Source: Rhodopila globiformis
Lineage (GTDB): Bacteria > Pseudomonadota > Alphaproteobacteria > Acetobacterales > Acetobacteraceae
Direction of reading: 5' to 3'
NCBI RefSeq assembly: GCF_002937115.1
Contig: NZ_NHRY01000269.1
Span: 1-64,000, forward strand
DNA length: 64,000 nucleotides
Below, piece by piece: positions 57,343-64,000 of this stretch. The notes beneath the pieces were generated by a model. The model saw nothing but the letters and a program-made list of their open reading frames with translations. It searched no databases and was not told where the DNA came from. The translations under genes and the position numbers were made by a program. Numbering within the stretch: the first letter of the stretch is position 1; each line of letters begins with the position of its first letter.

Positions 57343-58676
57343 AACCAGGCTTTGGCCGCCGCGACATGACCCAGCCGGTCGCGCCGAACCCGTTCGTACT
57401 GCCGGCGGTGGCGGACCCGGCCGTGCTGGAAACCCGCGACCTGCGCGAGCGCGTGCTGAAGGAGATCGATCCCCGCCAGGCGGCGCTGCTGACTCCGCAG
57501 GTGCTGCACCGCGAGATCGAGCGGGTCATCCACCAGATCGCCAACGAGGACCGCCTGGGCCTGTCGGGGCGCGAGCAATCCCGCCTGGCTGAGGAACTGG
57601 TCCAGGACATGACCGGCCTGGGCCCGCTGGAGCCGCTGCTGGCGGACGACAGCATCACCGACATCATGGTGAATGGCCCCGACGCCATCTATGTCGAGCG
57701 CCGGGGCCAGCTGGAGCGGGTCGACGTGCGGTTCCGCGACGCGACCCACATCATGGTCGTGGCGCAGAAGATCGCCGCGCGAATCGGCCGGCGCATTGAC
57801 GAATCGAGCCCGATGGTCGATGCGCGGCTGGTTGACGGCAGCCGCATCAACGCCATCGTGCCGCCGCTGGCGATCGACAGCCCGTGCATCTCGATCCGGA
57901 AATTCCCCAAGCGGCGGCTGGACCTGCAGGCAATGGTCGACAACGGCACGATGACGGCCGGCATCGCCCGGCTGCTGGGCATCGCGGCGGCGGCGCGGCT
58001 GAACATCCTGATCTCCGGCGGCACCGGGTCCGGCAAGACGACGCTGCTGAACGCCATGAGCCAGCTGATTTCGCCGAAGGAGCGAATCATCAGCATTGAG
58101 GACGCGGCGGAACTGCAGTTGCAGCAGCCGCACGTCATCCGCCTGGAAACCCGTCCGCCGAGCCTGGAAGGCGGCGGCCAGGTCACCCAGAACGACCTGC
58201 TGCGCAACGCCCTGCGCATGCGCCCCGACCGGATCATCCTGGGCGAGGTGCGCGGCGCCGAAGCGTTCGACATGCTGCAGGCGATGAACACCGGCCATGA
58301 CGGCTCGATCTCCACCATCCACGCCAACAGCACGCGCGATGCGCTGGTGCGGGTGGAGAACATGGTGCTGATGGGCCATTTCAACCTGCCCGTGCGCGCC
58401 ATCCGCTCGCAGATCGTCGGCGCGCTGGACCTGATCATCCAGATCGAGCGCATGCGCGACGGCGTGCGGCGGATCGTGCAGGTCTCCGAAGTGTGCGGCC
58501 TGGAGGGCGACATCATCACCACCAACGACCACGCGACGTTCGAGTACCAGCAGGAGGACGCGAACGGCGGCATCGCCGGCCGCTACGATTCGGCACGGAT
58601 CAGGCCGGGCTTCATGCCCCGGCTGGAACTGTATGGCCAGGACCGCGCCTGGCTCGCGGCGATGCGGGAGGTCTGA
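57339..58676 (+). CDS. cpaF: Pilus secretion ATPase CpaF/TadA
   Basis: The product is 445 residues of the type II/IV secretion ATPase family. ISGGTGSGKTTLLNAM is Walker A, IISIEDAAELQLQ the Asp box, RMRPDRIILGEVRGAEAFDM the Walker B region, and GHDGSISTIHANS the His box. It powers pilus polymerisation in the cytoplasm. It overlaps cpaE by four bases (ATGA). Confidence 0.95.
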   Translation: MKPGFGRRDMTQPVAPNPFVLPAVADPAVLETRDLRERVLKEIDPRQAALLTPQVLHREIERVIHQIANEDRLGLSGREQSRLAEELVQDMTGLGPLEPLLADDSITDIMVNGPDAIYVERRGQLERVDVRFRDATHIMVVAQKIAARIGRRIDESSPMVDARLVDGSRINAIVPPLAIDSPCISIRKFPKRRLDLQAMVDNGTMTAGIARLLGIAAAARLNILISGGTGSGKTTLLNAMSQLISPKERIISIEDAAELQLQQPHVIRLETRPPSLEGGGQVTQNDLLRNALRMRPDRIILGEVRGAEAFDMLQAMNTGHDGSISTIHANSTRDALVRVENMVLMGHFNLPVRAIRSQIVGALDLIIQIERMRDGVRRIVQVSEVCGLEGDIITTNDHATFEYQQEDANGGIAGRYDSARIRPGFMPRLELYGQDRAWLAAMREV

Positions 58677-58678
58677 CG

Positions 58679-59638
58679 GTGCCGGGCGGCCTGTTCCTGC
58701 CGGCCATCCTGCTGCTGCTGGTGTTTGCCGGCGCCCTGCTGACGTGGCGCCTGGACGCGCGGCAGCGGGCGCTGGCGAGCCGGGTTTCCTCGGTTGCCGC
58801 CGCCGAGCGCATGGGCGCGGCCGAACCGGAGGAAACCCGCGGCATCCGTGTCGCCGCGCCATCAGGTGGCCGCCTCGCCGAGGTGTTCCGGCGGTTGACC
58901 GCCATGCCGGTCGATCTCGACAATGCGCATGTCGTGCCGGTCTGGGCGGTGCATACGGCGGGCGCGGCCGGCTGCGCGGCGGGCTACCTGATCGCGCGTC
59001 TCGGCCTCTCCCGCCAGGCCGCGCTGGCCGTCGGCGCCGGCTGCGGCATTGTCCTGGTGCGCGGCGTGTTCCGCTGGGAAGTCCGCCGCTACGCCGGGAG
59101 CCTGACGAAACAACTGCCGGATATGATCGAGCTGATGGCCAGCACGGTCATGGCCGGCCTGCCGCCGATCGAAGCGCTGCGCATCGCGGCCAGGGACATG
59201 GCGTCGCCAAGCCGCGAGGAATTCGAACGGGTCGTGCAGGAAGTCGGCGTCGGGACTCCGGTCGACGTGGCGCTGATGAACCTGCACCGGCGCACCGGCG
59301 TGCTGGAATATTCGATCATGGCGATGACCCTTGGCGCGCAGATTCGCCGCGGCGGCCGCCTGGTCGAAACGATCCAAATTCTTGGCGAAACGACCCGGCA
59401 ACGGCTGGCGGTGATCGCCCGCGGCCAGGCGCTCGCGGCCGAGGCGCGGATGTCCGCCTATGTCATTGCCTCGATGCCCGTGGTCGGCGGCCTGCTGATG
59501 TCGCTGGTCAAGCCCGGCTACATGGCGCCGCTGTTCCATGATCCGCGGGGCAACACGATGCTGCTGATTGGTTTCGCGCTGCTGGGACTGGGGTTCCAGA
59601 TCATGCGCTGGATGATCCGGGGAGCGATGAGCGATTGA
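58679..59638 (+). CDS. tadB: Tad inner-membrane platform protein TadB
   Basis: The product is 319 residues from a GTG two bases after the cpaF stop. The T2SSF domain is seen in LTKQLPDMIELMASTVMAGL and RRGGRLVETIQILGETTRQR. Three to four membrane helices are present. It works with TadC as the inner-membrane platform. Confidence 0.92.
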   Translation: MPGGLFLPAILLLLVFAGALLTWRLDARQRALASRVSSVAAAERMGAAEPEETRGIRVAAPSGGRLAEVFRRLTAMPVDLDNAHVVPVWAVHTAGAAGCAAGYLIARLGLSRQAALAVGAGCGIVLVRGVFRWEVRRYAGSLTKQLPDMIELMASTVMAGLPPIEALRIAARDMASPSREEFERVVQEVGVGTPVDVALMNLHRRTGVLEYSIMAMTLGAQIRRGGRLVETIQILGETTRQRLAVIARGQALAAEARMSAYVIASMPVVGGLLMSLVKPGYMAPLFHDPRGNTMLLIGFALLGLGFQIMRWMIRGAMSD

Positions 59639-60588
59639 CCCGCCAGCAAGCCGTCCTGTTCTGGGGCCTGCTCGCCGTCGCGATGCTTCTGGCCGCCGCC
59701 GCGGTCGCCGTGCTCGCCCGGGAAGCGTCGCTGCAGACCCTGCGGGTCCGGGTCCGTTCCGTCACCGGCCCGCGCGCCGACGGCGAGGCCGTTGCCGACG
59801 GCTGGCGGCCACGCAAGGCCGTGTCGCTCGTGACCGGCATCGGCGAGTGGCTGCGCCAATCGGCGTGGCTGTACTCGGCCAGGGACATCGACGTGCTGGA
59901 GAACGTCATCGCCGCGAGCGGCCTCAACGTCCGCCGGGCCCTGCCGGCGGTGCTGGGCGGCAAGCTGCTGTTCCTGGTCGCGATCCTGGCTGCCGTCATC
60001 GGCCTGGGCATTGCCCGGCAGGTGACCGTGACCGCATGGATGAGCCTGCTGGCGATGGCGCTGCCGGCCGGGGTCGTCCTGCCGGAAACCGCCCTGCGCC
60101 TGGTTCAGCGCGCGCACATGAAGGCGGTGGAACGCGGCATTCCGGATATCCTGGACATGCTGGTCGCGTGCACCGAGGCGGGCCTGGGCCTGGAAAGCGC
60201 GCTGGAACAGGCCGCCGCCGAAATCCGCGCCACCAATCCCGCGATGGCGGTGACCATGGCCAACTTCCTGGATGAGCTGAAGATCCTGCCGGATCGGCGG
60301 GAAGCCTTCACCAACCTTGGCAAGCGCTCGGGCGTGGAAGGGTTGCGGCGGATGGGGACCATGCTGCTGCAGACGTTGCAGCTCGGCACGCCGCTGGGGC
60401 ACTCCCTGCGGGCGATGGCGGCCGAACTGCGGCGGGAACGCATGCTCCGGCTGGAGGAAAAGGCGGTGAAGCTACCGACTCTGCTGGTTTTCCCGCTGAT
60501 TTTCTGCATTCTTCCGGTCCTGCTGATCACGCTGGTCGGGCCGAGCTTCCTGACATTGATGGACTTGATGAAAAGCATTCACCTGTAG
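59635..60588 (+). CDS. tadC: Tad inner-membrane platform protein TadC
   Basis: The product is 317 residues from a TTG overlapping the tadB stop (TTGA at 59635-59638). The T2SSF domain includes IPDILDMLVACTEAGLGLES and KRSGVEGLRRMGTMLLQTLQ. Four hydrophobic segments. An ATG at about 59683 is an alternative but would cut the first helix. Confidence 0.9.
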   Translation: MTRQQAVLFWGLLAVAMLLAAAAVAVLAREASLQTLRVRVRSVTGPRADGEAVADGWRPRKAVSLVTGIGEWLRQSAWLYSARDIDVLENVIAASGLNVRRALPAVLGGKLLFLVAILAAVIGLGIARQVTVTAWMSLLAMALPAGVVLPETALRLVQRAHMKAVERGIPDILDMLVACTEAGLGLESALEQAAAEIRATNPAMAVTMANFLDELKILPDRREAFTNLGKRSGVEGLRRMGTMLLQTLQLGTPLGHSLRAMAAELRRERMLRLEEKAVKLPTLLVFPLIFCILPVLLITLVGPSFLTLMDLMKSIHL

Positions 60589-60636
60589 AGTGGGCATCAG
60601 ACGTGCGATCTTCATTTCCCGGCTGTTTGCTGAGAG

Positions 60637-60831
60637 CTGCAGCATACCGCAGGTTCGTTCAGACAAAACGACGGCGCTCCTTCATCGTCATGGCGGGCGC
60701 AGGCCCGCCATCCACGCTCTTGGGCGACCTCAGCACCGCAAGCCGTGGATGGCGGGCCTGCGCCCGCCATGACGACCGGGGCAGATCGCCCCGCTCGAAG
60801 CCGGGTCTCAACCTGCCTGTGGTTTGCTGTA
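60637..60831. repeat. MITE-like element, copy 4, at the 5' end of tadD
   Basis: The ends CTGCAGCATACCGCAGGT (60637-60654) and ACCTGCCTGTGGTTTGCTGTA (60811-60831) match the terminal repeats of copies 1-3. The core is a CGTCATGGCGGGCGCAGGCC palindrome with complement ending CCATGACG at about 60776. It ends two bases before the first usable ATG of tadD. Confidence 0.8.
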
Positions 60832-60833
60832 TC

Positions 60834-61556
60834 ATGCTGGGCAGCCTGGCGGCGGGCTGCGCCGGCCCAAGGGCGCCGGAACTGAGCACGGGCGCGCAAC
60901 TGCAACTGGCGGAGACGGCCGATGCGCAGGGGGCTTCGGATATCGCTTTGACCATGTACCGGGCCGCGGCGGCTCGCGCGGACGGCGACGTTTCGGCGCA
61001 GTTGCGCTATGCCGACGCGCTGGCCCGCGCCGGGCGGGTGAAACAGGCGCAGCAGATCCTGACGCAACAGCTTCAGCGCCACCCGGAGCAGCGCGACCTT
61101 GCGCGCGCCTCGGCCATCGTGGACATCATCTCCGGCGACGCGGCCGGGGCAGTCAGCAAGCTGGATCGTTTGCTGGCCGACGCGCCGCATGATGAGAAGT
61201 TGCTCGCGGACAAGGGAGTCGCGCTGGACCTGCTGGGGCGCCATGCCGACGCGCAGGCGCTGTACCGCGCCGCGCTGGCGGTTTCCCCGGATGATGTTTC
61301 GGTCAAGAACGACATGGCGCTGTCGCTGATGCTGCAGGGGCGGCGGCAGGAGGCGCAGGCGGTGTTCGAGACAATCGGCGAGGCGGATGATGCGCCGGCT
61401 CGGGTGAGAACCAATCTTGGCGTGCTGTATGCGGCCGATGGCGATGCGGCCCGGGCGCAGGCGGTCACCAACGGCCAGGTCAGTCAGGACGACCTGATGG
61501 CCCTTGCGAAGGGGTTGCGCACGGCGCCGTCCGGCGTACCTGACGGAAGTCGTTAG
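60834..61556 (+). CDS. tadD: Tad lipoprotein TadD (TPR protein) with altered 5' end
   Basis: The product is 240 residues from the ATG at 60834. The lipobox LAAGC sits only nine residues from this start, too close for a normal signal peptide. TPR-like repeats follow (RYADALARAGRVKQAQQILT; DKGVALDLLGRHADAQALYR; DVSVKNDMALSLMLQGRRQEA). TadD is the outer-membrane pilotin-like lipoprotein of the Tad system. The in-frame upstream sequence back to 60603 is MITE-derived. Just before the MITE, a GTG at 60590 opens GIRRAIFISRLFA, which looks like the lost start of the signal peptide. Export is therefore doubtful. Confidence 0.82.
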   Translation: MLGSLAAGCAGPRAPELSTGAQLQLAETADAQGASDIALTMYRAAAARADGDVSAQLRYADALARAGRVKQAQQILTQQLQRHPEQRDLARASAIVDIISGDAAGAVSKLDRLLADAPHDEKLLADKGVALDLLGRHADAQALYRAALAVSPDDVSVKNDMALSLMLQGRRQEAQAVFETIGEADDAPARVRTNLGVLYAADGDAARAQAVTNGQVSQDDLMALAKGLRTAPSGVPDGSR

Positions 61557-61841
61557 TTTATTGGAACGATACGCGGCGATACGGGGATAGCGCTGTCGCT
61601 TACGGCCTCGTTATGGTTGGCGCAGGCTGCCGCACGGCGTTGAACCGGCCGCCGACGATCAGGCGGCTGCCGGGGGGCGGTTGCGTGATGACCAAGCGGT
61701 TTTCCACCGGCGTTTCCCTTTCAGGCATTGTTGCCCCCTGGAGGCCTGTTTGGTATCTGGATAAAACAGCGTTCCGACGTGCGGGCGATTCCGGTTGCCC
61801 GGCCGGGACTGGCGGGCTCCCCGGTATTGGAACGAAGACAC
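61557..61841. other. Spacer between Tad and aromatic genes
   Basis: 285 bases without a gene. Short repeats GCGATACGG/GATACGCGG at 61573-61588. No terminator or operator recognised. Confidence 0.35.
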
Positions 61842-62312
61842 ATGCAGACAGCGCCTGGCGTGAGCGCCCTCGACGGCATACGCATCCGCCCGGCCACGGC
61901 GGCGGACACCGGCCGGATCGTTGCCCTGGACCAGGCGGTCACCGGCCTGCCGAAGCCTGACTACTGGCAGGACATGGTCGCGCGCTGCCAACCACCGCAG
62001 GATCGGCGGCGGTTCTTCCTGGTGGCCGAGGATGGCGACGCGATCGACGGCTTCATCGCCGGCGAGATCCGCAGCTGGGAGTTCGGCTCGCCGCCCGTTG
62101 GCTGGATCTTCGCGGTGCAGGTGCGTCCGGCGCGGCGCGTGCGGGGCCTCGGCACGCGGCTGTTCGAGGCCGTCTGCGACTGTTTCCGCGACGCCGGTGT
62201 GCATCACGTCCGCACCATGGTGGCGCGCGACAACACGATGATCCACGCCTTCTTCCGCAGCCAGGGCATGACCGCGGGCCCGTTCCTGGAACTGGAGATG
62301 CGCCTTGACTGA
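61842..62312 (+). CDS. badL: BadL-like GNAT N-acetyltransferase
   Basis: The product is 156 residues. The GNAT acetyl-CoA site is VQVRPARRVRGLGTRLFEA, the Q/RxxGxG/A motif A. In Rhodopseudomonas palustris BadL acetylates aminobenzoates and the products relieve repression by the Rrf2-type regulator BadM. Here it is followed 15 bases later by an Rrf2-type gene and then an aromatic-CoA hydratase, which supports that assignment. A generic GNAT is possible. Confidence 0.72.
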   Translation: MQTAPGVSALDGIRIRPATAADTGRIVALDQAVTGLPKPDYWQDMVARCQPPQDRRRFFLVAEDGDAIDGFIAGEIRSWEFGSPPVGWIFAVQVRPARRVRGLGTRLFEAVCDCFRDAGVHHVRTMVARDNTMIHAFFRSQGMTAGPFLELEMRLD

Positions 62313-62327
62313 CCGCCGCTTGCCGGC

Positions 62328-62756
62328 ATGAGGTTGCAGAAAGCCACGGTGTTCGGCCTGTACGCGGTGCTGGAGCTTGCCGCCGCGCCGGACCGCCAGC
62401 TGACGGTGACCGAGATCGCCGACAAGTACGGCATTTCGGCGCACCACCTTGCCAAGGTGCTGCGTGACCTGGGACGGGCGGGCCTGGTCGATTCGGTGCG
62501 CGGCGCCGGCGGCGGCTACCGGTTCGTCGGGGATGCAAGGCGGCTGACCCTGATGGACGTCATCCGCCTGTTCGAGGACGTCGAGGCCGATGCCGACGAC
62601 CAGCCGCAGGCCGGGCCCGGCATTGCCGAGGGGCTGCGCTTCGTGCTGGCCGAGGTGGATTCGCATACCGTGCCGACGCTGCAGTCGATCAGCCTGGCCA
62701 CCATGCTGAAGCTGGTGGCACGGCGGCCTTGGGTGAACGGCTCGTCGGGGCGGTGA
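62328..62756 (+). CDS. badM: BadM-like Rrf2-family transcriptional regulator
   Basis: The product is 142 residues. The winged helix has LTVTEIADKYGISAHHLAKVLRDL (split in family form IA-x-x-x-x-IS-x-x-HL-x-K-L) and the wing VRGAGGGYRF. The three cysteines that bind an Fe-S cluster in IscR or NsrR are absent, as in BadM. BadM represses benzoyl-CoA pathway genes in R. palustris. Located between badL and the hydratase gene, with which it probably forms a regulatory unit. Confidence 0.75.
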   Translation: MRLQKATVFGLYAVLELAAAPDRQLTVTEIADKYGISAHHLAKVLRDLGRAGLVDSVRGAGGGYRFVGDARRLTLMDVIRLFEDVEADADDQPQAGPGIAEGLRFVLAEVDSHTVPTLQSISLATMLKLVARRPWVNGSSGR

Positions 62757-62829
62757 GGCGGCGCGGCTGGGGCCGACGTATCCGGGCAAGAGATCCGGCG
62801 GAGCAAGCAGGGCAAGGTCGTCGCCTTAT

Positions 62830-63305
62830 CGTCATGGCCGGGCGTGTCCCGGCCATCTACCCCGCGCCGTCGAAGCGCGGATGGCCGGGACACGCCCTAC
62901 GGCATGCACGCATCTCGGAAGCAACCGCCGGGCCGCGTCGCGGTGGCGTGCCCCCCGCGCACACATCTGGCGTGGGGCGTCGTGCCGACCGGGATGGGGC
63001 GGGGGCGGGTCTGCCACCGCAATCAAGCGAACACGGCGTTGCACGGTGTTTGCACGGAGTTCCGCAGAGAAGGTCGATCATGCGCGTCGCGCGAAGCGCG
63101 TCAAATCACCGGACGCCGTCAAGGAGGCGATCATGCTGCGGCCGCCCCGGAAGACTCTGCGCAACTCCGTGCGAACACCGTGCAACGCCGTGTTCGCTTG
63201 ATTGCGGCTGGTGAAACCAGCACCGGCCATGACGGTATTGAGCCACGGCCGCAGCGGATCGTTTCCGGAGTCTGTGCATCCGGTAGGGACACGCCCGGCC
63301 ATGAA
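62830..63305. repeat. Composite REP-A unit with enclosed hairpin element
   Basis: The outer left part is a REP-A palindrome and the CTACGGCATGCACGCATCTC stretch. The outer right part is CGTTTCCGGAGTCTGTGCAT, CCGGTAGGGACACGCCCGGC, then CATGA. These are the same outer segments as at 30334-30586 and 39260-39558, but here the enclosed element is a hairpin element instead of REP-B. Confidence 0.75.
63021..63202. repeat. Long hairpin element, variant with AACACGGCGTTGCACGG arms
   Basis: The left arm (63021-63069, from AATCAAGCGAACACGGCG to GGAGTTCCGCAGAG) and right arm (63154-63202) pair over about 48 bases with two mismatches. The spacer contains ATCATGCGCGTCGCGCGAAG, related to 36456-36476. Confidence 0.88.
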
Positions 63306-63490
63306 TGTGAGGGAGAAGCCCTTGCTTCGCCAATTCGCGTATCCTGATACGTATGGGGACACGTCCGGCCATGACGAGAGGCAATGGACTGGGCCGTCGC
63401 GGATGGTGCGTTGTGAATCGCCGCCGGACGAACGGCAGTAGAGGTGGCGCCCATACTGAATAAGAGGAAGATGTACCATTCTTCCATTAT

Positions 63491-63647
63491 TTAAGCAGGC
63501 CGCTGTCGCGGCGCTTTCACAGAGAAAATCCGCTCGCTTTGATCCAGATCAAAGCAGCCACCGCACGGACGGGCAAATCATCACCTGACCCATAATCGGT
63601 ATTCAAGTACCGGAATGTAGGAATCAGCATCGCCAAGGGAAGCGGCC
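63491..63647 (+). promoter_or_regulatory. Promoter region with FNR box and candidate operator
   Basis: TTGATCCAGATCAA (63539-63552) is a perfect FNR/Anr/FixK-type site (TTGAT-N4-ATCAA). CGGTA-TTCAAG-TACCG (63597-63612) is a 5-base inverted repeat that could bind a dimeric repressor such as BadM. CATAAT at 63591 is a possible -10. AAGGGA at 63636-63641 is the ribosome-binding site of the leader ORF. Confidence 0.75.
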
Positions 63648-63689
63648 ATGATCCCAACAGCCACCCACCGGACCGCGGTGCCGGCATGA
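63648..63689 (+). CDS. Short leader ORF coupled to the hydratase gene
   Basis: ATG at 63648, seven bases after AAGGGA, encodes the 13-residue MIPTATHRTAVPA. Its TGA (63687-63689) overlaps the ATG of the next gene (ATGA). The hydratase start itself has no Shine-Dalgarno sequence, so translation is probably coupled. It could be only an upstream start codon relic. Confidence 0.5.
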   Translation: MIPTATHRTAVPA

Positions 63690-64000
63690 CCGCGCCGGCA
63701 CCGCCCGTCCGGGCCTGGATCGAGCAGGAGGGCGCCCTGCTGCGCCTGCACCTGGCGCGGCCGAAGGCCAACGTGCTGGACGCCGCCATGATCGCCGCGC
63801 TGGACGCGGCGCTGACCGCCGAACTCGGGCGGCCCGGCCTGCGCGGCGTGCTGATCGATGCCGAGGGGCCGCATTTCAGCTTCGGCGCCAGCGTCGAGGA
63901 ACACCTGCCGGACGCCTGCGCCGCCATGCTGCGGGATTTCCACGCGCTGCTGCTGCGCCTGCTGGCCCCGCCGCTGCCGGTGCTGGTCGCGGTGCGCGGC
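63686..64000 (+). CDS. dch: Enoyl-CoA hydratase family, cyclohexa-1,5-dienecarbonyl-CoA hydratase-like (cut by window edge)
   Basis: The first 105 residues are visible. LARPKANVLDAAMIAALDAA and DAEGPHFSFGASVEEHLP are crotonase-fold features: the first CoA-binding part, and the FSFGASVEEH oxyanion-loop variant typical of dienoyl-CoA hydratases of the anaerobic benzoyl-CoA pathway. These hydrate cyclohexa-1,5-diene-1-carbonyl-CoA. The FNR box upstream fits anaerobic expression. Other enoyl-CoA hydratases remain possible until the rest is seen. Confidence 0.72.
   Translation, partial: MTAPAPPVRAWIEQEGALLRLHLARPKANVLDAAMIAALDAALTAELGRPGLRGVLIDAEGPHFSFGASVEEHLPDACAAMLRDFHALLLRLLAPPLPVLVAVRG

Larger units (their letters stand above)
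62757..63490. other. Repeat-filled spacer upstream of aromatic operon
   Basis: No gene. It consists of a composite REP-A unit (about 62830-63305) that encloses a long hairpin element (63021-63202), then a further REP half copy ending about 63377. Confidence 0.6.

Overview
The window is a GC-rich chromosomal stretch of an alphaproteobacterium. The Rhodospirillales/Acetobacteraceae-like content (inferred from gene style, not from a marker gene) includes an F1-ATPase zeta inhibitor, ClpS/ClpA, a phasin, BluB and a Tad/Cpa pilus locus. The right end points to facultatively anaerobic growth on aromatics: a BadL-like acetyltransferase, a BadM-like Rrf2 regulator, a perfect FNR box and the start of a dienoyl-CoA (benzoyl-CoA pathway) hydratase. 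No rRNA, tRNA or CRISPR array was recognised.

Layout. 1-500: tail of an IS5-type transposase and a PAS-domain remnant. 0.5-16 kb: housekeeping genes separated by repeat-filled spacers (serine hydrolase, BluB, Uup, carbonic anhydrase, epoxide hydrolase, a broken ATP-grasp gene, a degenerate-GGDEF/Ppx/RlmE gene set, quinone oxidoreductase and SDR). 16-30 kb: orphan Xre/ParS-type protein, methyltransferase, ClpA/ClpS, phasin, DD-carboxypeptidase, RpiA, Map, RadC, Rap1a/Tai-like protein and an acetate-type transporter. 30.7-36.2 kb: MmsA, then a small accessory island with MntA/HepT and DUF1902/HicA toxin-antitoxin pairs, a decayed STAND NTPase, a selenoprotein W-like gene read through an in-frame UGA, a DUF2934 protein and a zeta-type F1 inhibitor. 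36.8-44.3 kb: a complete N-type (second) F1Fo-ATPase operon, CBS-atpD-C-Q-R-B-E-F-A-G. 44.4-49.4 kb: GT87-like membrane protein, lytic transglycosylase, GAF-GGDEF protein and another membrane protein. 49.5-61.6 kb: Tad pilus locus with three TadE/TadG-type genes on the minus strand facing flp-cpaABCDEF-tadBCD on the plus strand. 61.8-64 kb: badL/badM-like genes and the FNR-controlled start of an aromatic degradation operon.

The spacers are dense with palindromic repeats: REP-like elements of two types (A and B), a larger MITE-like element with its own terminal inverted repeats enclosing a REP core (four copies), and long hairpins whose arms are built from 9-12 nt repeats such as AACACGGAGG. 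Several are nested. They also touch genes: two sit exactly at the only non-overlapping junctions of the N-ATPase operon (one probably supplies the atpA ribosome-binding site), and one lies on the 5' end of the tadD lipoprotein gene.

The most interesting single observation is the 72-residue Rdx/SelW-like reading frame at 35102-35320. Its redox motif is Cys-Gly-Met-UGA, it has a strong Shine-Dalgarno sequence and a hairpin with an apical G about 20 nt after the UGA. Standard gene calling would miss it.
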